A stretch of DNA of 61,945 bases. Source: Oscillospiraceae bacterium. Its GTDB lineage: Bacteria; Bacillota; Clostridia; Oscillospirales; Oscillospiraceae. Both the position numbers and the translations under genes were made by a program. Numbering within the stretch: the stretch's first letter is position 1; each line of letters starts with the position of its first letter. The DNA is taken from positions 1 through 61,945 of the forward strand of contig JAFVCD010000042.1 of NCBI GenBank assembly GCA_017479425.1. Direction: 5' to 3'. Below, in pieces: positions 42,040-50,411 of this stretch. Under the pieces are notes generated by a model that saw nothing but the letters and a program-made list of their open reading frames with translations, was not told the origin of the DNA and made no database searches.

Positions 42040-43293
42040 ATGGCAATAATCGAAAAGACCTCCTACGGTCTGGAGCTCCTTGCGGCGGAGCTTATAATCT
42101 TCGGCTTCTACCCAAAAAAATCCGCGTGGACGCTGAGACTTCTGCCCTTCTCGCTCGTGGTGCTTATGCTCTGCGGCATAATCTTTTCTGACAGATACGA
42201 GCAGGTGAGAATGTTCTTCATGCTCTTACTGCTCATCGCCGTGAGCGCGATGGGAATGAAGTTCGCCTTTGAAACCTCGGCGCTGACAATAATAAGCGGC
42301 TGCGCCTCGGCGGTTGCGCTGCAGCATATCGCTCACCACACAAGCTATCTCTTTGCGATCTGGTGCGCCGTTCCGTGGTCGGCCTGGCTTGAGATGTTGG
42401 CGGCGGCGCTGATTATTGCGGCGTTTCGCGTTTTCTTCGGAAAACGGCTGCGCGAGATTGCAAAATTCCCGCAGGATAATATCAGAATAACGGTGATCTC
42501 AGCGTCCATAGTGCTTATCTGCATAGGGCTTACGCGCATAACCCGCCTCAGCGACGATTACAGCTCGCTTCTGAGGATATGCATAAGCATCTATTCGATA
42601 ATCTCCTGCGTTATGGCGCTGCTTATGCAGTACTATCTGCACGAGCTGAACCGCGCCGAAACGGAGAACGCGGTATTTCAGCGCATCCGAGCGGAGGAGC
42701 GAAAGCAGTACGATATAAGCCGCGATACCTCGAACGAGCTGCACATAATCTATCACGACCTCAAGCACAAGCTGCGCGACGCGGAAAAGCGCCTGCCAGA
42801 CGGCGAGCTTGAGAACATAAGAACGGCGCTGAACGCTTACAGCGCGATGTATCAGACGGGGCTTCAGTCGCTTGACGTGGTTCTGAACGAGAAGAGTCTG
42901 TACGCGCGAGCCAAGGGCATAACGCTGACCTTTATGGGCGACGGCAGGGAGCTCGACTTTGTGGATGAGATGGATATTTACTCAATGCTCGGCAATCTGC
43001 TCGACAATGCCATTGCCGCCGTAGAAAAGCTCGGAGACTCCGGGGAAAAGCTCGTCAGCATGATTATTGAGCGGCGCGGCGATATGCGGGTAATCAGCAT
43101 AACAAACTTTTTTGACGCCGCACTCGATTTCTGCGACGGACTTCCCAAAACGACTAAGCTCGCAGAGCCGGGCTTCCACGGCTACGGGCTTAAAAGCATA
43201 CGCCGTATAGCGAGAAAATACGGCGGCGAGCTTCAGATCTCCGCCAATGACGGCATTTTCCGCGCGGCAGTGTACCTGATCGACGAAGCGTAA
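42040..43293 (+). CDS. AgrC/GHKL-type sensor histidine kinase (module B)
   Basis: The ATG at 42040 is chosen (GAGAGGA 9 bases upstream); in-frame GTGs at 42022 and 42031 are worse placed. The 417-residue protein has six or so membrane helices (about 5-205), a coiled linker, the phosphoacceptor motif IIYHDLKHKLRD and a GHKL domain (NLLDNAIAAVEKL N-box, GYGLKSIRRIARKYGG G-box). It is a clear counterpart of the module A kinase. It forms a regulator-kinase operon in the same gene order as in module A. Confidence 0.9.
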   Translation: MAIIEKTSYGLELLAAELIIFGFYPKKSAWTLRLLPFSLVVLMLCGIIFSDRYEQVRMFFMLLLLIAVSAMGMKFAFETSALTIISGCASAVALQHIAHHTSYLFAIWCAVPWSAWLEMLAAALIIAAFRVFFGKRLREIAKFPQDNIRITVISASIVLICIGLTRITRLSDDYSSLLRICISIYSIISCVMALLMQYYLHELNRAETENAVFQRIRAEERKQYDISRDTSNELHIIYHDLKHKLRDAEKRLPDGELENIRTALNAYSAMYQTGLQSLDVVLNEKSLYARAKGITLTFMGDGRELDFVDEMDIYSMLGNLLDNAIAAVEKLGDSGEKLVSMIIERRGDMRVISITNFFDAALDFCDGLPKTTKLAEPGFHGYGLKSIRRIARKYGGELQISANDGIFRAAVYLIDEA

Positions 43294-43331
43294 AAAGCGC
43301 GCTGAATATACGAAAGCGCCTATATAGCCGG

Positions 43332-43373
43332 AGCGCAGCAGCAGGATTTTGCGTAATTCCCGCTGCTGCGCTT
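43332..43373. repeat. dispersed hairpin element, short copy 3
   Basis: AGCGCAGCAG / CTGCTGCGCT stem with the GATTTTGCG-type centre found in copy 1, followed by CTTTTCTGTTTTTTGCC. It lies between convergent genes and probably terminates the module B kinase transcript. Confidence 0.65.
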
Positions 43374-43414
43374 TTCTGTTTTTTGCCTTTTGTACGGAAG
43401 GCTCTGATGAGGAC

Positions 43415-43627
43415 TTATTTCTTTAGCCCGAATAATATACGCAGGCAGGATATAAGAATTACTGCGCCGAGTATGATGAAAGCCGCTGCGAAGATATATT
43501 TCAGTATGAGCAAAAACACACGAGCGTGGCAGATGAGCATATAACCACCGACTAAAAGCACTATTCCGGAAACGGACAGCAAAGGCAGAACAAACCTGTT
43601 GATATCCGAGAGCTTCATATTTTCCAT
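43415..43627 (-). CDS. small membrane protein, two helices
   Basis: The 70-residue product (start MENMKLSDINRF, or four residues later) has two hydrophobic helices at about 13-32 and 36-65 and a short charged tail (FGLKK). It belongs to no family I recognise. The start ATG shares a base with the stop of the upstream hydrolase fragment (TGATG), which suggests it was once translationally coupled to the full hydrolase gene. No independent ribosome site is visible, so expression is doubtful now. Confidence 0.5.
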   Translation of the reverse strand: MENMKLSDINRFVLPLLSVSGIVLLVGGYMLICHARVFLLILKYIFAAAFIILGAVILISCLRILFGLKK

Positions 43628-43893
43628 CAGTTAACAATATCTATTATCGTTTGCAGTGCGATTCTGCCCTCAGGCGTGGGATAGACCGGATAGACGTGGT
43701 TCTGCCCCTGCCCGACGTACAGCGTAACATTATAATTATTTCTGAGCTTCTCATAGAGAAGCGTATCGTCCGGATAGAAAAGCTCTCTTGTGCCGACGAA
43801 GATCGTCACGTTTTTAAGCTCTGACACATCTCCGTTGATCGGAGAAACGAGAGCGTCATCCATAGCGCGTTTGAGATATATGCGGTAAACCAC
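43627..43893 (-). pseudogene. C-terminal fragment of an alpha/beta-hydrolase-3 (acetylesterase-like)
   Basis: The 88-residue frame contains the typical end of HSL-type esterases: SPINGDVSELKNVTIFVGT, then LLYEKLRNNYNVTLYVGQG and the catalytic-His region QNHVYPVYPTPEGR. The nucleophile-elbow half of the enzyme is missing, replaced at about 43875 by a different gene fragment on the opposite strand. It cannot be active. Confidence 0.8.
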
Positions 43894-44420
43894 GGCGGAA
43901 GAGAATCCGCTGAGGTATTTGAGCTGACCGCAGATAATGAGGAGCCGAAAATCGTCTGGAAGGGTTCGGTTCCAACTCCCGACGGAATGACCGGGAACTC
44001 CGTTGCGCCGCTTTCAGACGGCTTTCTTGTAACGATACCGATGACTGAGAATAATCTCGGTTCTTTTTTGGTTTTTCTGGCCGGCAAACACGCCGGAACG
44101 GTTTATAAGTGGACTCAGCAGGAGGGCTTTCACGAGATAACGGGTGCGAAGCTTGCCGGAAACAACGGAATTGCGGTCTCGCCTGATGAAAAGTGAGCGT
44201 TCGTGAACGGCTATTCAAGCCGCTCTGTCACGAGAATAAGCCTGACGGATGATGGAACCGAGCCGATAACGGCGAAGCTATCCTTTCTTCCGGACAATAT
44301 CCGTTACAGCGCTGACGGGACTTTGCCGGTGACAGGGCAGGACTGTAATATTCTCACGGTTGTTCTTCTGACAAACGGAACGAGCATCAGCGTTTCCCCG
44401 TCCGATACGGCGGCAGTCAA
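43873..44420 (+). pseudogene. fragment of an SMP-30/gluconolactonase-like beta-propeller gene, with internal stop
   Basis: The frame starts abruptly at about 43873 (EIYAVNHGGRESAEVFEL) and reads through GNSVAPLSDGFLVTI and GNNGIAVSPDEK. It hits TGA at 44194-44196 and continues in the same frame with AFVNGYSSRSVTRI, then LSFLPDNIRYSADGTLPVTG. These are motifs of SMP-30/strictosidine-synthase-like propellers. Both ends are missing: the 5' end at the junction with the hydrolase fragment, and the 3' end near the glnN stop. A third lesion is the in-frame stop. It is a dead fragment. Confidence 0.75.
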
Positions 44421-44433
44421 CCCTCGTTTCCCG

Positions 44434-46515
44434 TTACTTTACGCTGAAAAGTATTTCGCCGTAGGTCGGGAAGGGCCAATATTCCTTTGCGGTAAGCTCC
44501 TCAGCCTTATCTGCGGGGAAACGGAGAGCGCTCATTTTCGGGATAATCTCGTCCTTGACGAAAAACGCCTCCTCAGTTATGCCGGATATGGAATCGAGAC
44601 GCGCGACAGCGTCCTCCAATTCTGCGGCGGCAGAATATATCTCGTCCGTCAGAGCCGATAGCCTTTCTGCGGTAGCTTTTTCATATTTGCAGCCAAAGCC
44701 ACTCTTTTTCTCCGCATTTTCGCACAATTTCGCGCTATATACGCTGACTGCGGGAAGTATCTCCTTGCGCGCCATGTTCAGCATAGTGTTCGCCTCTATA
44801 TGAACGGTCTTTACATAGTTTTCAAGCTGGATTTCATAGCGGGAACGAATTTCCTCTTCGCTGAAAACACGCTGATGAGTGAGCATTGCCATATTTTCCT
44901 GCGCAATAAGAAGCTGCATGGCGTCGGGAGTGGTTTTAAGATTCAGAAGTCCGCGCCTTTCGGCTTCTGCTATCCATTTATCGTCGTAGCCGTTGCCGTT
45001 GAAGATTATCCTCTTATGCTCGCATATAGTGCGTCGGATAAGCTCATGGAGAGCTGAGTCAAAGTCCTCTGCTTTCTCAAGCTCATCGGCAAACTCCTCC
45101 AAGGTCTGGGCAACTGCGGAGTTCAGCATTATATTTGCGCAGGCGATGGAATCAGAGGAGCCGACCATGCGGAACTCAAACTTGTTTCCCGTGAAGGCGA
45201 AGGGAGAGGTGCGGTTGCGGTCTGTCGTATCACGGGTAAAGGCGGGCAGAGAGTCAACGCCGAGACGCATTCTGCGCCGCTCTGCGCCGTCGTAATGCGC
45301 GTCCTTCTCGATGGCTTCGAGAACGGCGTTAAGCTCATCGCCGAGGAAAACAGAAATGACCGCCGGAGGCGCCTCGTTTGCCCCGAGACGGTGGTCGTTG
45401 CCGGCGGTTGCCACGCTTAAACGCAGGAGTCCCTGATAATCATCGACCGCCTTTACCGTGGCGACGAGGAAGGTGAGAAACTGAGCGTTTTCATAGGGCG
45501 TTTTTCCGGGAGAGAGCAGGTTTTCGCCGGAATCCGTAGAAAGCGACCAGTTGTTGTGCTTACCGGAGCCGTTCACGCCGGCAAAGGGCTTTTCGTGGAG
45601 CAGACATACAAGATCATGCTTTGCGGCAACGCGGCGCATAATCTCCATCGTAAGCTGATTGTGGTCGGTGGCGACGTTTGTCGTGGAGTAGATCGGCGCA
45701 AGCTCGTGCTGTCCCGGCGCGACCTCGTTGTGCTCGGTCTTTGCAAGGATCCCGAGCTTCCACAGCTCCTCATTGAGCTCGGACATATACGCCTGCACCC
45801 GCGGCTTGATGGCGCCGAAATAGTGGTCGTCAAGCTCCTGACCCTTGGGCGGCTTCGCGCCGAAGAGCGTTCTGCCGGTATAGACGAGGTCGCGGCGCTT
45901 CTCATAGACAGATTTATCTATGAGAAAATACTCCTGCTCCGGACCGACAGAGGTGGTTACGCGCTTTACATTTTCATTTCCGAAAAGGCGAAGTATCCGG
46001 AGCGCCTGCCTGTTCAGCGCCTCCATGGATCTCAGAAGCGGAGTCTTTTTATCCAGAGCTTCCCCGCCGTAGGAGCAGAAGGCGGTGGGTATGCATAGGG
46101 TCTTATCCTTTATAAAGGCATAGCTTGTGGGGTCCCACGCGGTGTAGCCCCTTGCTTCAAAGGTCGCGCGAAGTCCTCCGGAGGGAAATGAGCTGGCGTC
46201 CGGCTCGCCCTTTATAAGCTCCTTGCCGGAAAATTCCATTATCACGCGCCCGTCTATATCGGGAGAAATAAAGCCGTCATGCTTCTCGGCGGTGATGCCG
46301 GTCATCGGCTGGAACCAATGGGTAAAATGGGTCGCGCCGTTCTCGGTCGCCCATGCGCACATCGCCTTTGCGACTGCGTTGGCAACTGAGAGATCGAGCT
46401 CTCTGCCCTCTGCGATGGTATTATGCAGGCTGTTATAGACCTCCTTCGGAAGAGTCTCCTTCATAACGCGATCATCAAAAACCTTGCTTGCAAAAATTTC
46501 GGGAACTGTATTCAT
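44434..46515 (-). CDS. glnN: glutamine synthetase type III
   Basis: This 693-residue protein, the usual GSIII length, starts at ATG 46515 behind CAGGAGATG. GSIII signatures are visible: [30 protein letters not shown] (metal-binding Glu), [31 protein letters not shown] and [18 protein letters not shown]. It makes glutamine from glutamate and ammonia with ATP. It lies opposite glmS with a divergent control region. Its short leader contains a terminator whose 5' arm can instead fold into a small hexaloop hairpin, so expression is probably controlled by antitermination. Confidence 0.97.
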   Translation of the reverse strand: MNTVPEIFASKVFDDRVMKETLPKEVYNSLHNTIAEGRELDLSVANAVAKAMCAWATENGATHFTHWFQPMTGITAEKHDGFISPDIDGRVIMEFSGKELIKGEPDASSFPSGGLRATFEARGYTAWDPTSYAFIKDKTLCIPTAFCSYGGEALDKKTPLLRSMEALNRQALRILRLFGNENVKRVTTSVGPEQEYFLIDKSVYEKRRDLVYTGRTLFGAKPPKGQELDDHYFGAIKPRVQAYMSELNEELWKLGILAKTEHNEVAPGQHELAPIYSTTNVATDHNQLTMEIMRRVAAKHDLVCLLHEKPFAGVNGSGKHNNWSLSTDSGENLLSPGKTPYENAQFLTFLVATVKAVDDYQGLLRLSVATAGNDHRLGANEAPPAVISVFLGDELNAVLEAIEKDAHYDGAERRRMRLGVDSLPAFTRDTTDRNRTSPFAFTGNKFEFRMVGSSDSIACANIMLNSAVAQTLEEFADELEKAEDFDSALHELIRRTICEHKRIIFNGNGYDDKWIAEAERRGLLNLKTTPDAMQLLIAQENMAMLTHQRVFSEEEIRSRYEIQLENYVKTVHIEANTMLNMARKEILPAVSVYSAKLCENAEKKSGFGCKYEKATAERLSALTDEIYSAAAELEDAVARLDSISGITEEAFFVKDEIIPKMSALRFPADKAEELTAKEYWPFPTYGEILFSVK

Positions 46516-46532
46516 AATCTCATCTCCTGAAT

Positions 46533-46571
46533 AAAAAAAGAGACAGGGACGCCGAAAGACGTCCTTGTCTC
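46533..46571 (-). promoter_or_regulatory. attenuator leader of glnN with ANTAR-like hexaloop hairpin
   Basis: Minus strand: a 12-position stem (46571-46560 with 46551-46540, one mismatch) followed by TTTTTTT is an intrinsic terminator. Its 5' arm can instead form AGAC-[AAGGAC]-GTCT (46570-46557), a hairpin with a six-base loop having A1 and G4, as required by ANTAR proteins. The two folds exclude each other. Confidence 0.7.
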
Positions 46572-46580
46572 ATAAGCGAG

Positions 46581-46609
46581 AGTATAATCCATAATACGCA
46601 ACTCGTCAA
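46581..46609 (-). promoter_or_regulatory. sigma-A promoter of glnN
   Basis: Minus strand TTGACG (46609-46604), 17-base spacer, TATACT (46586-46581). The predicted transcript begins about 3 bases before the hexaloop hairpin. Confidence 0.7.
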
Positions 46610-46666
46610 TCGTCAAAACTGCAAAAATTTATGCGGCTCCGGAATAATTTTTGTTAAATGCATAAA

Positions 46667-46699
46667 TTGACGAGAAGTGCTTTCAAATAGTAATATAAT
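46667..46699 (+). promoter_or_regulatory. sigma-A promoter of glmS
   Basis: TTGACG (46667-46672), 18-base spacer, TAATAT (46691-46696), with an overlapping TATAAT at 46694-46699. The transcript would begin at about 46703-46706, at the first leader hairpin. Confidence 0.6.
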
Positions 46700-46702
46700 A
46701 TC

Positions 46703-46762
46703 AGAACAAAGGCGTTCTCAAAAGGGCTTTCTGCGCCCTTTGAGGGCGTCTTTTCTTTTTTG
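46703..46762 (+). promoter_or_regulatory. attenuator leader of glmS with ANTAR-like hexaloop hairpin
   Basis: P1 is AGAAC-[AAAGGC]-GTTCT (46703-46718), a six-base loop with A1 and G4. P2 is AAAGGGC-(7)-GCCCTTT (46721-46741). A terminator-like stem GCGCCC-(5)-GGGCGT (46733-46749) followed by CTTTTCTTTTTT overlaps and competes with P2. No glmS ribozyme is present in this short leader. Confidence 0.7.
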
Positions 46763-46775
46763 GAGGCGATAAAAA

Positions 46776-48602
46776 ATGTGCGGAATAGTAGGCTTTACAG
46801 GAACGAGAGACGCCTCGGAGGTGCTTCTGGACGGACTTGCTCGGCTTGAATACCGCGGATATGATTCAGCCGGAATCGCCGTAATGACAAAGGGCGGAAT
46901 AGAGCTTGAAAAGGTCAGCGGAAAGGTTTCCCGCCTGAGGGAAAGAGTGAACCTCAGTGAAAAGGTGCGGGGAGAGAGCGGCATCGGACACACAAGATGG
47001 GCGACTCACGGCGCCCCTACGGACACAAACGCGCACCCGCATCTCTCAAATGACGGGCGCTTTGCGGTAGTCCATAACGGAATAATCGAAAACTACGCCT
47101 CGCTGAGAAAGGAGCTTATGGCGAAGGGCTTTACCTTTCTGAGCGAAACTGACACAGAGGTCATCGTGCATCTTCTGGAGTATTACGACAAGGGAAACGT
47201 CAAAAATGCGGTTATGAAGACGGTATCTCGCCTTGAGGGCTCTTATGCTCTCGGCGTTATTTGTACGGACACTCCGGGAATGCTGTATGCAGTCAAGGAG
47301 GCAAGTCCGCTCATTCTCGGCGTCGGCGCCGGAGAGAGCTTTTTTGCCTCCGACGTAACGGCGCTCGTAGCATATACAAAAAATGCTATTTATCTTGACG
47401 ACGGCGAATTTGCAGAGCTTACGCCGGAGAGCATCACGGTATTTGACCGCGCCGGCAGAAAGATCGAAAAGAGCGTAACGCCGGTGACGTGGGATATTGA
47501 AGCTGCTGAAAAGGGCGGATATGAGCATTTTATGCTGAAGGAGATCATGGAACAGCCGGCGGCGGTACGAGCCGCCATCGAGCCGAGACTCAGGGACGGA
47601 GAGGTCACGATACCCGAGCTTACTCTCACAGATGAGGAGCTTGCCGGGATCAATAAAATTACGATAACCGCCTGCGGCAGCGCCTATTACGCGGGCTGTG
47701 CGGCAAAATACGCCCTTCAGGCGCTGACGGGGCTTCCGGTGGAAACAGCGCTTGCCAGCGAGCTGAGGTATTCGGAGCCGATAATCGACACACACACCCT
47801 GCTTATCGCCATCAGTCAGTCCGGCGAGACTGCGGATACCATAGCCGCGATCAAGGAGTGCAAGGGCAGAGACGCAAGGGTTCTTGCCATAGTAAACGTA
47901 GTCGGAAGCACTATTGCAAAAATAGCCGATATGACAATGTACACCTATGCGGGGCCGGAGATCGCCGTCGCCACCACAAAGGGCTATACCACTCAGCTTG
48001 CGGCGCTTTTTATGCTTGCGGTCGCAATCGGCAAGAGGCTCGGAAGAGCGGACGGCGAGAAATGCGCCGCGCTGACGGGTGAGATCGCCCGGCTCCCGAG
48101 GCTCATTCAGAACGCGATAGATATGAACCACAGAATAAAGGCTCTTGCGAAAAAATACGCAGCATCAAAATCCCTCTTCTTTATCGGCAGAAATACCGAC
48201 TGGGCGTCAGCCCTTGAGGGGGCACTCAAAATGAAGGAAATATCCTACATCCACGCGGAGAGCTACGCCGCCGGCGAGCTGAAGCACGGCACTATCGCAC
48301 TTATCGAGGAGGGTACACCGGTGATAGCTGTAAGCTGCAACGAAAGGCTTTTCGACAAAACGGCGTCCAATATCATCGAGGTCAAGGCGCGGGGCGCCAA
48401 GGTGCTGGCTATCGCTGTCGCGGGCAACAGAAAAATCGTCTCGCAGGCGGACGATGTTATCTATATACCGGCCGTCAATACGCTCTTTACACCGATTCTG
48501 GCTGTGATACCCATGCAGCTTCTCGCCTACTATGTTGCAAAGGAGAACGGCTGCGATATAGACAAGCCGAAAAACCTCGCAAAAAGCGTAACGGTGGAAT
48601 AA
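46776..48602 (+). CDS. glmS: glutamine-fructose-6-phosphate aminotransferase
   Basis: This 608-residue protein starts at ATG 46776 behind TTGGAGGCG. The N-terminal glutaminase domain begins MCGIVGFTG with nucleophile Cys2 and contains IGHTRWATHGAPT. Two sugar-isomerase domains follow (about 285-430 and 455-600; CGSAYYAGCAAKYALQ, ISQSGETADT, ELKHGTIALIEEGTP), ending in the canonical PKNLAKSVTVE. It makes glucosamine-6-phosphate for cell wall synthesis, using glutamine as nitrogen donor. Control is by the attenuator leader, shared in design with glnN and pyrG. Confidence 0.98.
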   Translation: MCGIVGFTGTRDASEVLLDGLARLEYRGYDSAGIAVMTKGGIELEKVSGKVSRLRERVNLSEKVRGESGIGHTRWATHGAPTDTNAHPHLSNDGRFAVVHNGIIENYASLRKELMAKGFTFLSETDTEVIVHLLEYYDKGNVKNAVMKTVSRLEGSYALGVICTDTPGMLYAVKEASPLILGVGAGESFFASDVTALVAYTKNAIYLDDGEFAELTPESITVFDRAGRKIEKSVTPVTWDIEAAEKGGYEHFMLKEIMEQPAAVRAAIEPRLRDGEVTIPELTLTDEELAGINKITITACGSAYYAGCAAKYALQALTGLPVETALASELRYSEPIIDTHTLLIAISQSGETADTIAAIKECKGRDARVLAIVNVVGSTIAKIADMTMYTYAGPEIAVATTKGYTTQLAALFMLAVAIGKRLGRADGEKCAALTGEIARLPRLIQNAIDMNHRIKALAKKYAASKSLFFIGRNTDWASALEGALKMKEISYIHAESYAAGELKHGTIALIEEGTPVIAVSCNERLFDKTASNIIEVKARGAKVLAIAVAGNRKIVSQADDVIYIPAVNTLFTPILAVIPMQLLAYYVAKENGCDIDKPKNLAKSVTVE

Positions 48603-48628
48603 AAATGCCGCCCGTTTTTGCGGGCGGC
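48602..48628. terminator. hairpin between glmS and pyrG
   Basis: GCCGCCCG / CGGGCGGC (48607-48614 and 48621-48628) with a six-base loop; on the minus strand it is followed by ATTTTT, fitting a terminator for pyrG. It starts just after the glmS stop and may also end that transcript. Confidence 0.75.
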
Positions 48629-48634
48629 AAAGTC

Positions 48635-50230
48635 CTATTTAAGTGCGGCTTTTATGAATGCGACAAACAGCGGATGAGCCTTGTTGGGGCGCGACTTGAA
48701 CTCCGGATGGTACTGGACGCCCACAAAGAACGGATGCCCGCCAAGCTCGATAGTCTCAACAAGGTTTCCGTCCGGACTTGTGCCGGATAATACAAGTCCG
48801 GCTTTTTCAAAATCTGCGCGGAAGTCGTTGTTGAACTCATATCTGTGGCGGTGGCGCTCTGCGATGACCTGGGTCTTGTAGGAGCGCTCCATCACTGTGC
48901 CGGATTTGATGTGGCAGGGCCAGCTTCCGAGGCGGAGCGTTCCGCCCTTATCTATTTCGTCGGACTGCCCGGGCATAAAGTCGATGACCTTGTGTGCGCT
49001 CTTCTCGTCAAATTCGCGGCTCGTCGCGTCCTGCCAGCCTAAAACGCTTCGTGCGTATTCGATGGTGGCGATCTGCATTCCGAGGCATATACCGAAGTAC
49101 GGTGTTTTGCTCTCGCGGCAGTATTTTGCGGCGAGGATCATGCCCTCGATCCCACGCTGACCGAAGCCGCCCGGAACGAGAACTCCGTCAAGCCCGCCGA
49201 GAAGCGCAGAGGCGTTTTCTGTCGTTATGCTTTCCGAGTCTATCCATTCTATATCGACCCTCGCGTCCAGTGCGTAGCCCGCGTGGCGGAGCGCCTCCGC
49301 GACGGAGAGATAGGCGTCGTGAAGCTGAACGTATTTGCCGACGATGGCGATTTTTACGGCTTTTTTGAGGCTCTTTATTCTCTTCACAAGCGCCTCCCAT
49401 TCGGAGAGGTCGGGAGCAGGGGCAAAAATGCCGAGCTCACGGCAGACGACGGAGCTGAAGCCCTGCTTTTCGAGCATAAGGGGCGCTTCATAAAGCGTCG
49501 GAATGGTCACGTTTTCGATCACGCAATCGGGCTTTACGTTACAGAAATGGGCTATTTTTTGAAAAACACCCTCGTCCTCTATGGGCTCATCACAGCGCAG
49601 AACTATTATATCCGGACTTATCCCCATGCCCTGCAGCTCCTTTACGGAGTGCTGCGTAGGCTTCGACTTGTGCTCGCCGCTCGCCTTGAGATAGGGCACG
49701 AGAGTAACGTGGATATAGAGGGAGTTTTCCTTGCCGACCTCGTGACCGACCTGCCGTATCGCCTCGAGAAAGGGCTGGGATTCTATGTCGCCCACGGTGC
49801 CGCCTATTTCGGTTATAACTATGTCGGCTCCGGTCTTTTTGCCGACAGAATAGATAAATTCCTTAATTTCATCCGTCACAGTCGGTATTATCTGCACAGT
49901 GCTTCCGAGGTATTCGCCTCTGCGCTCTTTGGAGATAACGTTCCAATAGACCTTGCCGGTGGTGAGGTTTGAAAAGCGGTTCAGATCCTCGTCGATGAAG
50001 CGCTCGTAGTGTCCGAGATCAAGGTCTGTCTCCGCGCCGTCCTCTGTGACGTAGACCTCGCCGTGCTGATAGGGACTCATGGTTCCCGGATCGACGTTTA
50101 TATACGGATCGAGCTTCTGTGCCGCAACCTTGAAGCCGCGGGATTTCAGAAGTCTGCCGAGTGAAGCCGCTGTAATGCCCTTGCCGAGGCCGGAGACGAC
50201 ACCGCCGGTCACGAAAATGTACTTGCTCAT
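48635..50230 (-). CDS. pyrG: CTP synthase
   Basis: The ATG at 50230 ([27 protein letters not shown] upstream) is preferred over longer in-frame starts that would include the leader. The 531-residue protein has an N-terminal synthetase domain (ATP and UTP binding; [33 protein letters not shown]). The C-terminal glutamine amidotransferase domain has YFGICLGMQ (nucleophile Cys) and GVQYHPEF. It converts UTP to CTP with glutamine nitrogen. It is divergent from the truncated glutamine synthetase gene, and its leader carries an attenuator. Confidence 0.98.
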   Translation of the reverse strand: MSKYIFVTGGVVSGLGKGITAASLGRLLKSRGFKVAAQKLDPYINVDPGTMSPYQHGEVYVTEDGAETDLDLGHYERFIDEDLNRFSNLTTGKVYWNVISKERRGEYLGSTVQIIPTVTDEIKEFIYSVGKKTGADIVITEIGGTVGDIESQPFLEAIRQVGHEVGKENSLYIHVTLVPYLKASGEHKSKPTQHSVKELQGMGISPDIIVLRCDEPIEDEGVFQKIAHFCNVKPDCVIENVTIPTLYEAPLMLEKQGFSSVVCRELGIFAPAPDLSEWEALVKRIKSLKKAVKIAIVGKYVQLHDAYLSVAEALRHAGYALDARVDIEWIDSESITTENASALLGGLDGVLVPGGFGQRGIEGMILAAKYCRESKTPYFGICLGMQIATIEYARSVLGWQDATSREFDEKSAHKVIDFMPGQSDEIDKGGTLRLGSWPCHIKSGTVMERSYKTQVIAERHRHRYEFNNDFRADFEKAGLVLSGTSPDGNLVETIELGGHPFFVGVQYHPEFKSRPNKAHPLFVAFIKAALK

Positions 50231-50254
50231 AGTCTGCCCTCCTGTGTTTAAAAA

Positions 50255-50304
50255 CAAAAAAGACAAAAGCGCGCAGAAATCCATCTGCGAGACGCCTTTG
50301 TCTC
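50255..50304 (-). promoter_or_regulatory. attenuator leader of pyrG with ANTAR-like hexaloop hairpin
   Basis: Minus strand P1 is GAGAC-[AAAGGC]-GTCTC (50304-50289), the same loop as in glmS, with A1 and G4. A second hairpin CGCAGA-(6)-TCTGCG follows. The 5' part of P1 (GACAAAGGCG) can instead pair over 10 positions with CGCTTTTGTC (50271-50262) followed by TTTTTTG, giving an intrinsic terminator. P1 and the terminator are therefore mutually exclusive. Confidence 0.75.
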
Positions 50305-50315
50305 TTAACGCTGAA

Positions 50316-50344
50316 ATATTACCGCTTCCGGCGGGGATTGTCAA
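50316..50344 (-). promoter_or_regulatory. sigma-A promoter of pyrG
   Basis: Minus strand TTGACA (50344-50339), 17-base spacer, TAATAT (50321-50316). The predicted transcript starts about 5 bases before P1. The start region is not the GGGC needed for the Bacillus pyrG reiterative-transcription mechanism. Confidence 0.7.
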
Positions 50345-50411
50345 CAAAAAAGTTGATTTTTCGGAGCGCTTATAATAAAATTACTTTATTACGCTAAAGG
50401 AGAAAATTGAA

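Noticed and set aside
44194-44196. In-frame TGA in the SMP-30-like gene as selenocysteine or recoding
   Set aside because: Both ends of the gene are missing, the residue is in a loop with no Cys or Sec in the family, and no SECIS-like element was seen.
46703-46775. glmS ribozyme or riboswitch
   Set aside because: The leader is only about 70 bases, and the ribozyme core is much longer with none of its conserved segments visible.
50255-50309. Bacillus-type CTP-sensing pyrG attenuation by reiterative G addition
   Set aside because: That needs a GGGC start and a CU-rich terminator arm. The predicted start here is in an A/T/G-mixed region, and the terminator's 5' arm is GACAAAGGCG.
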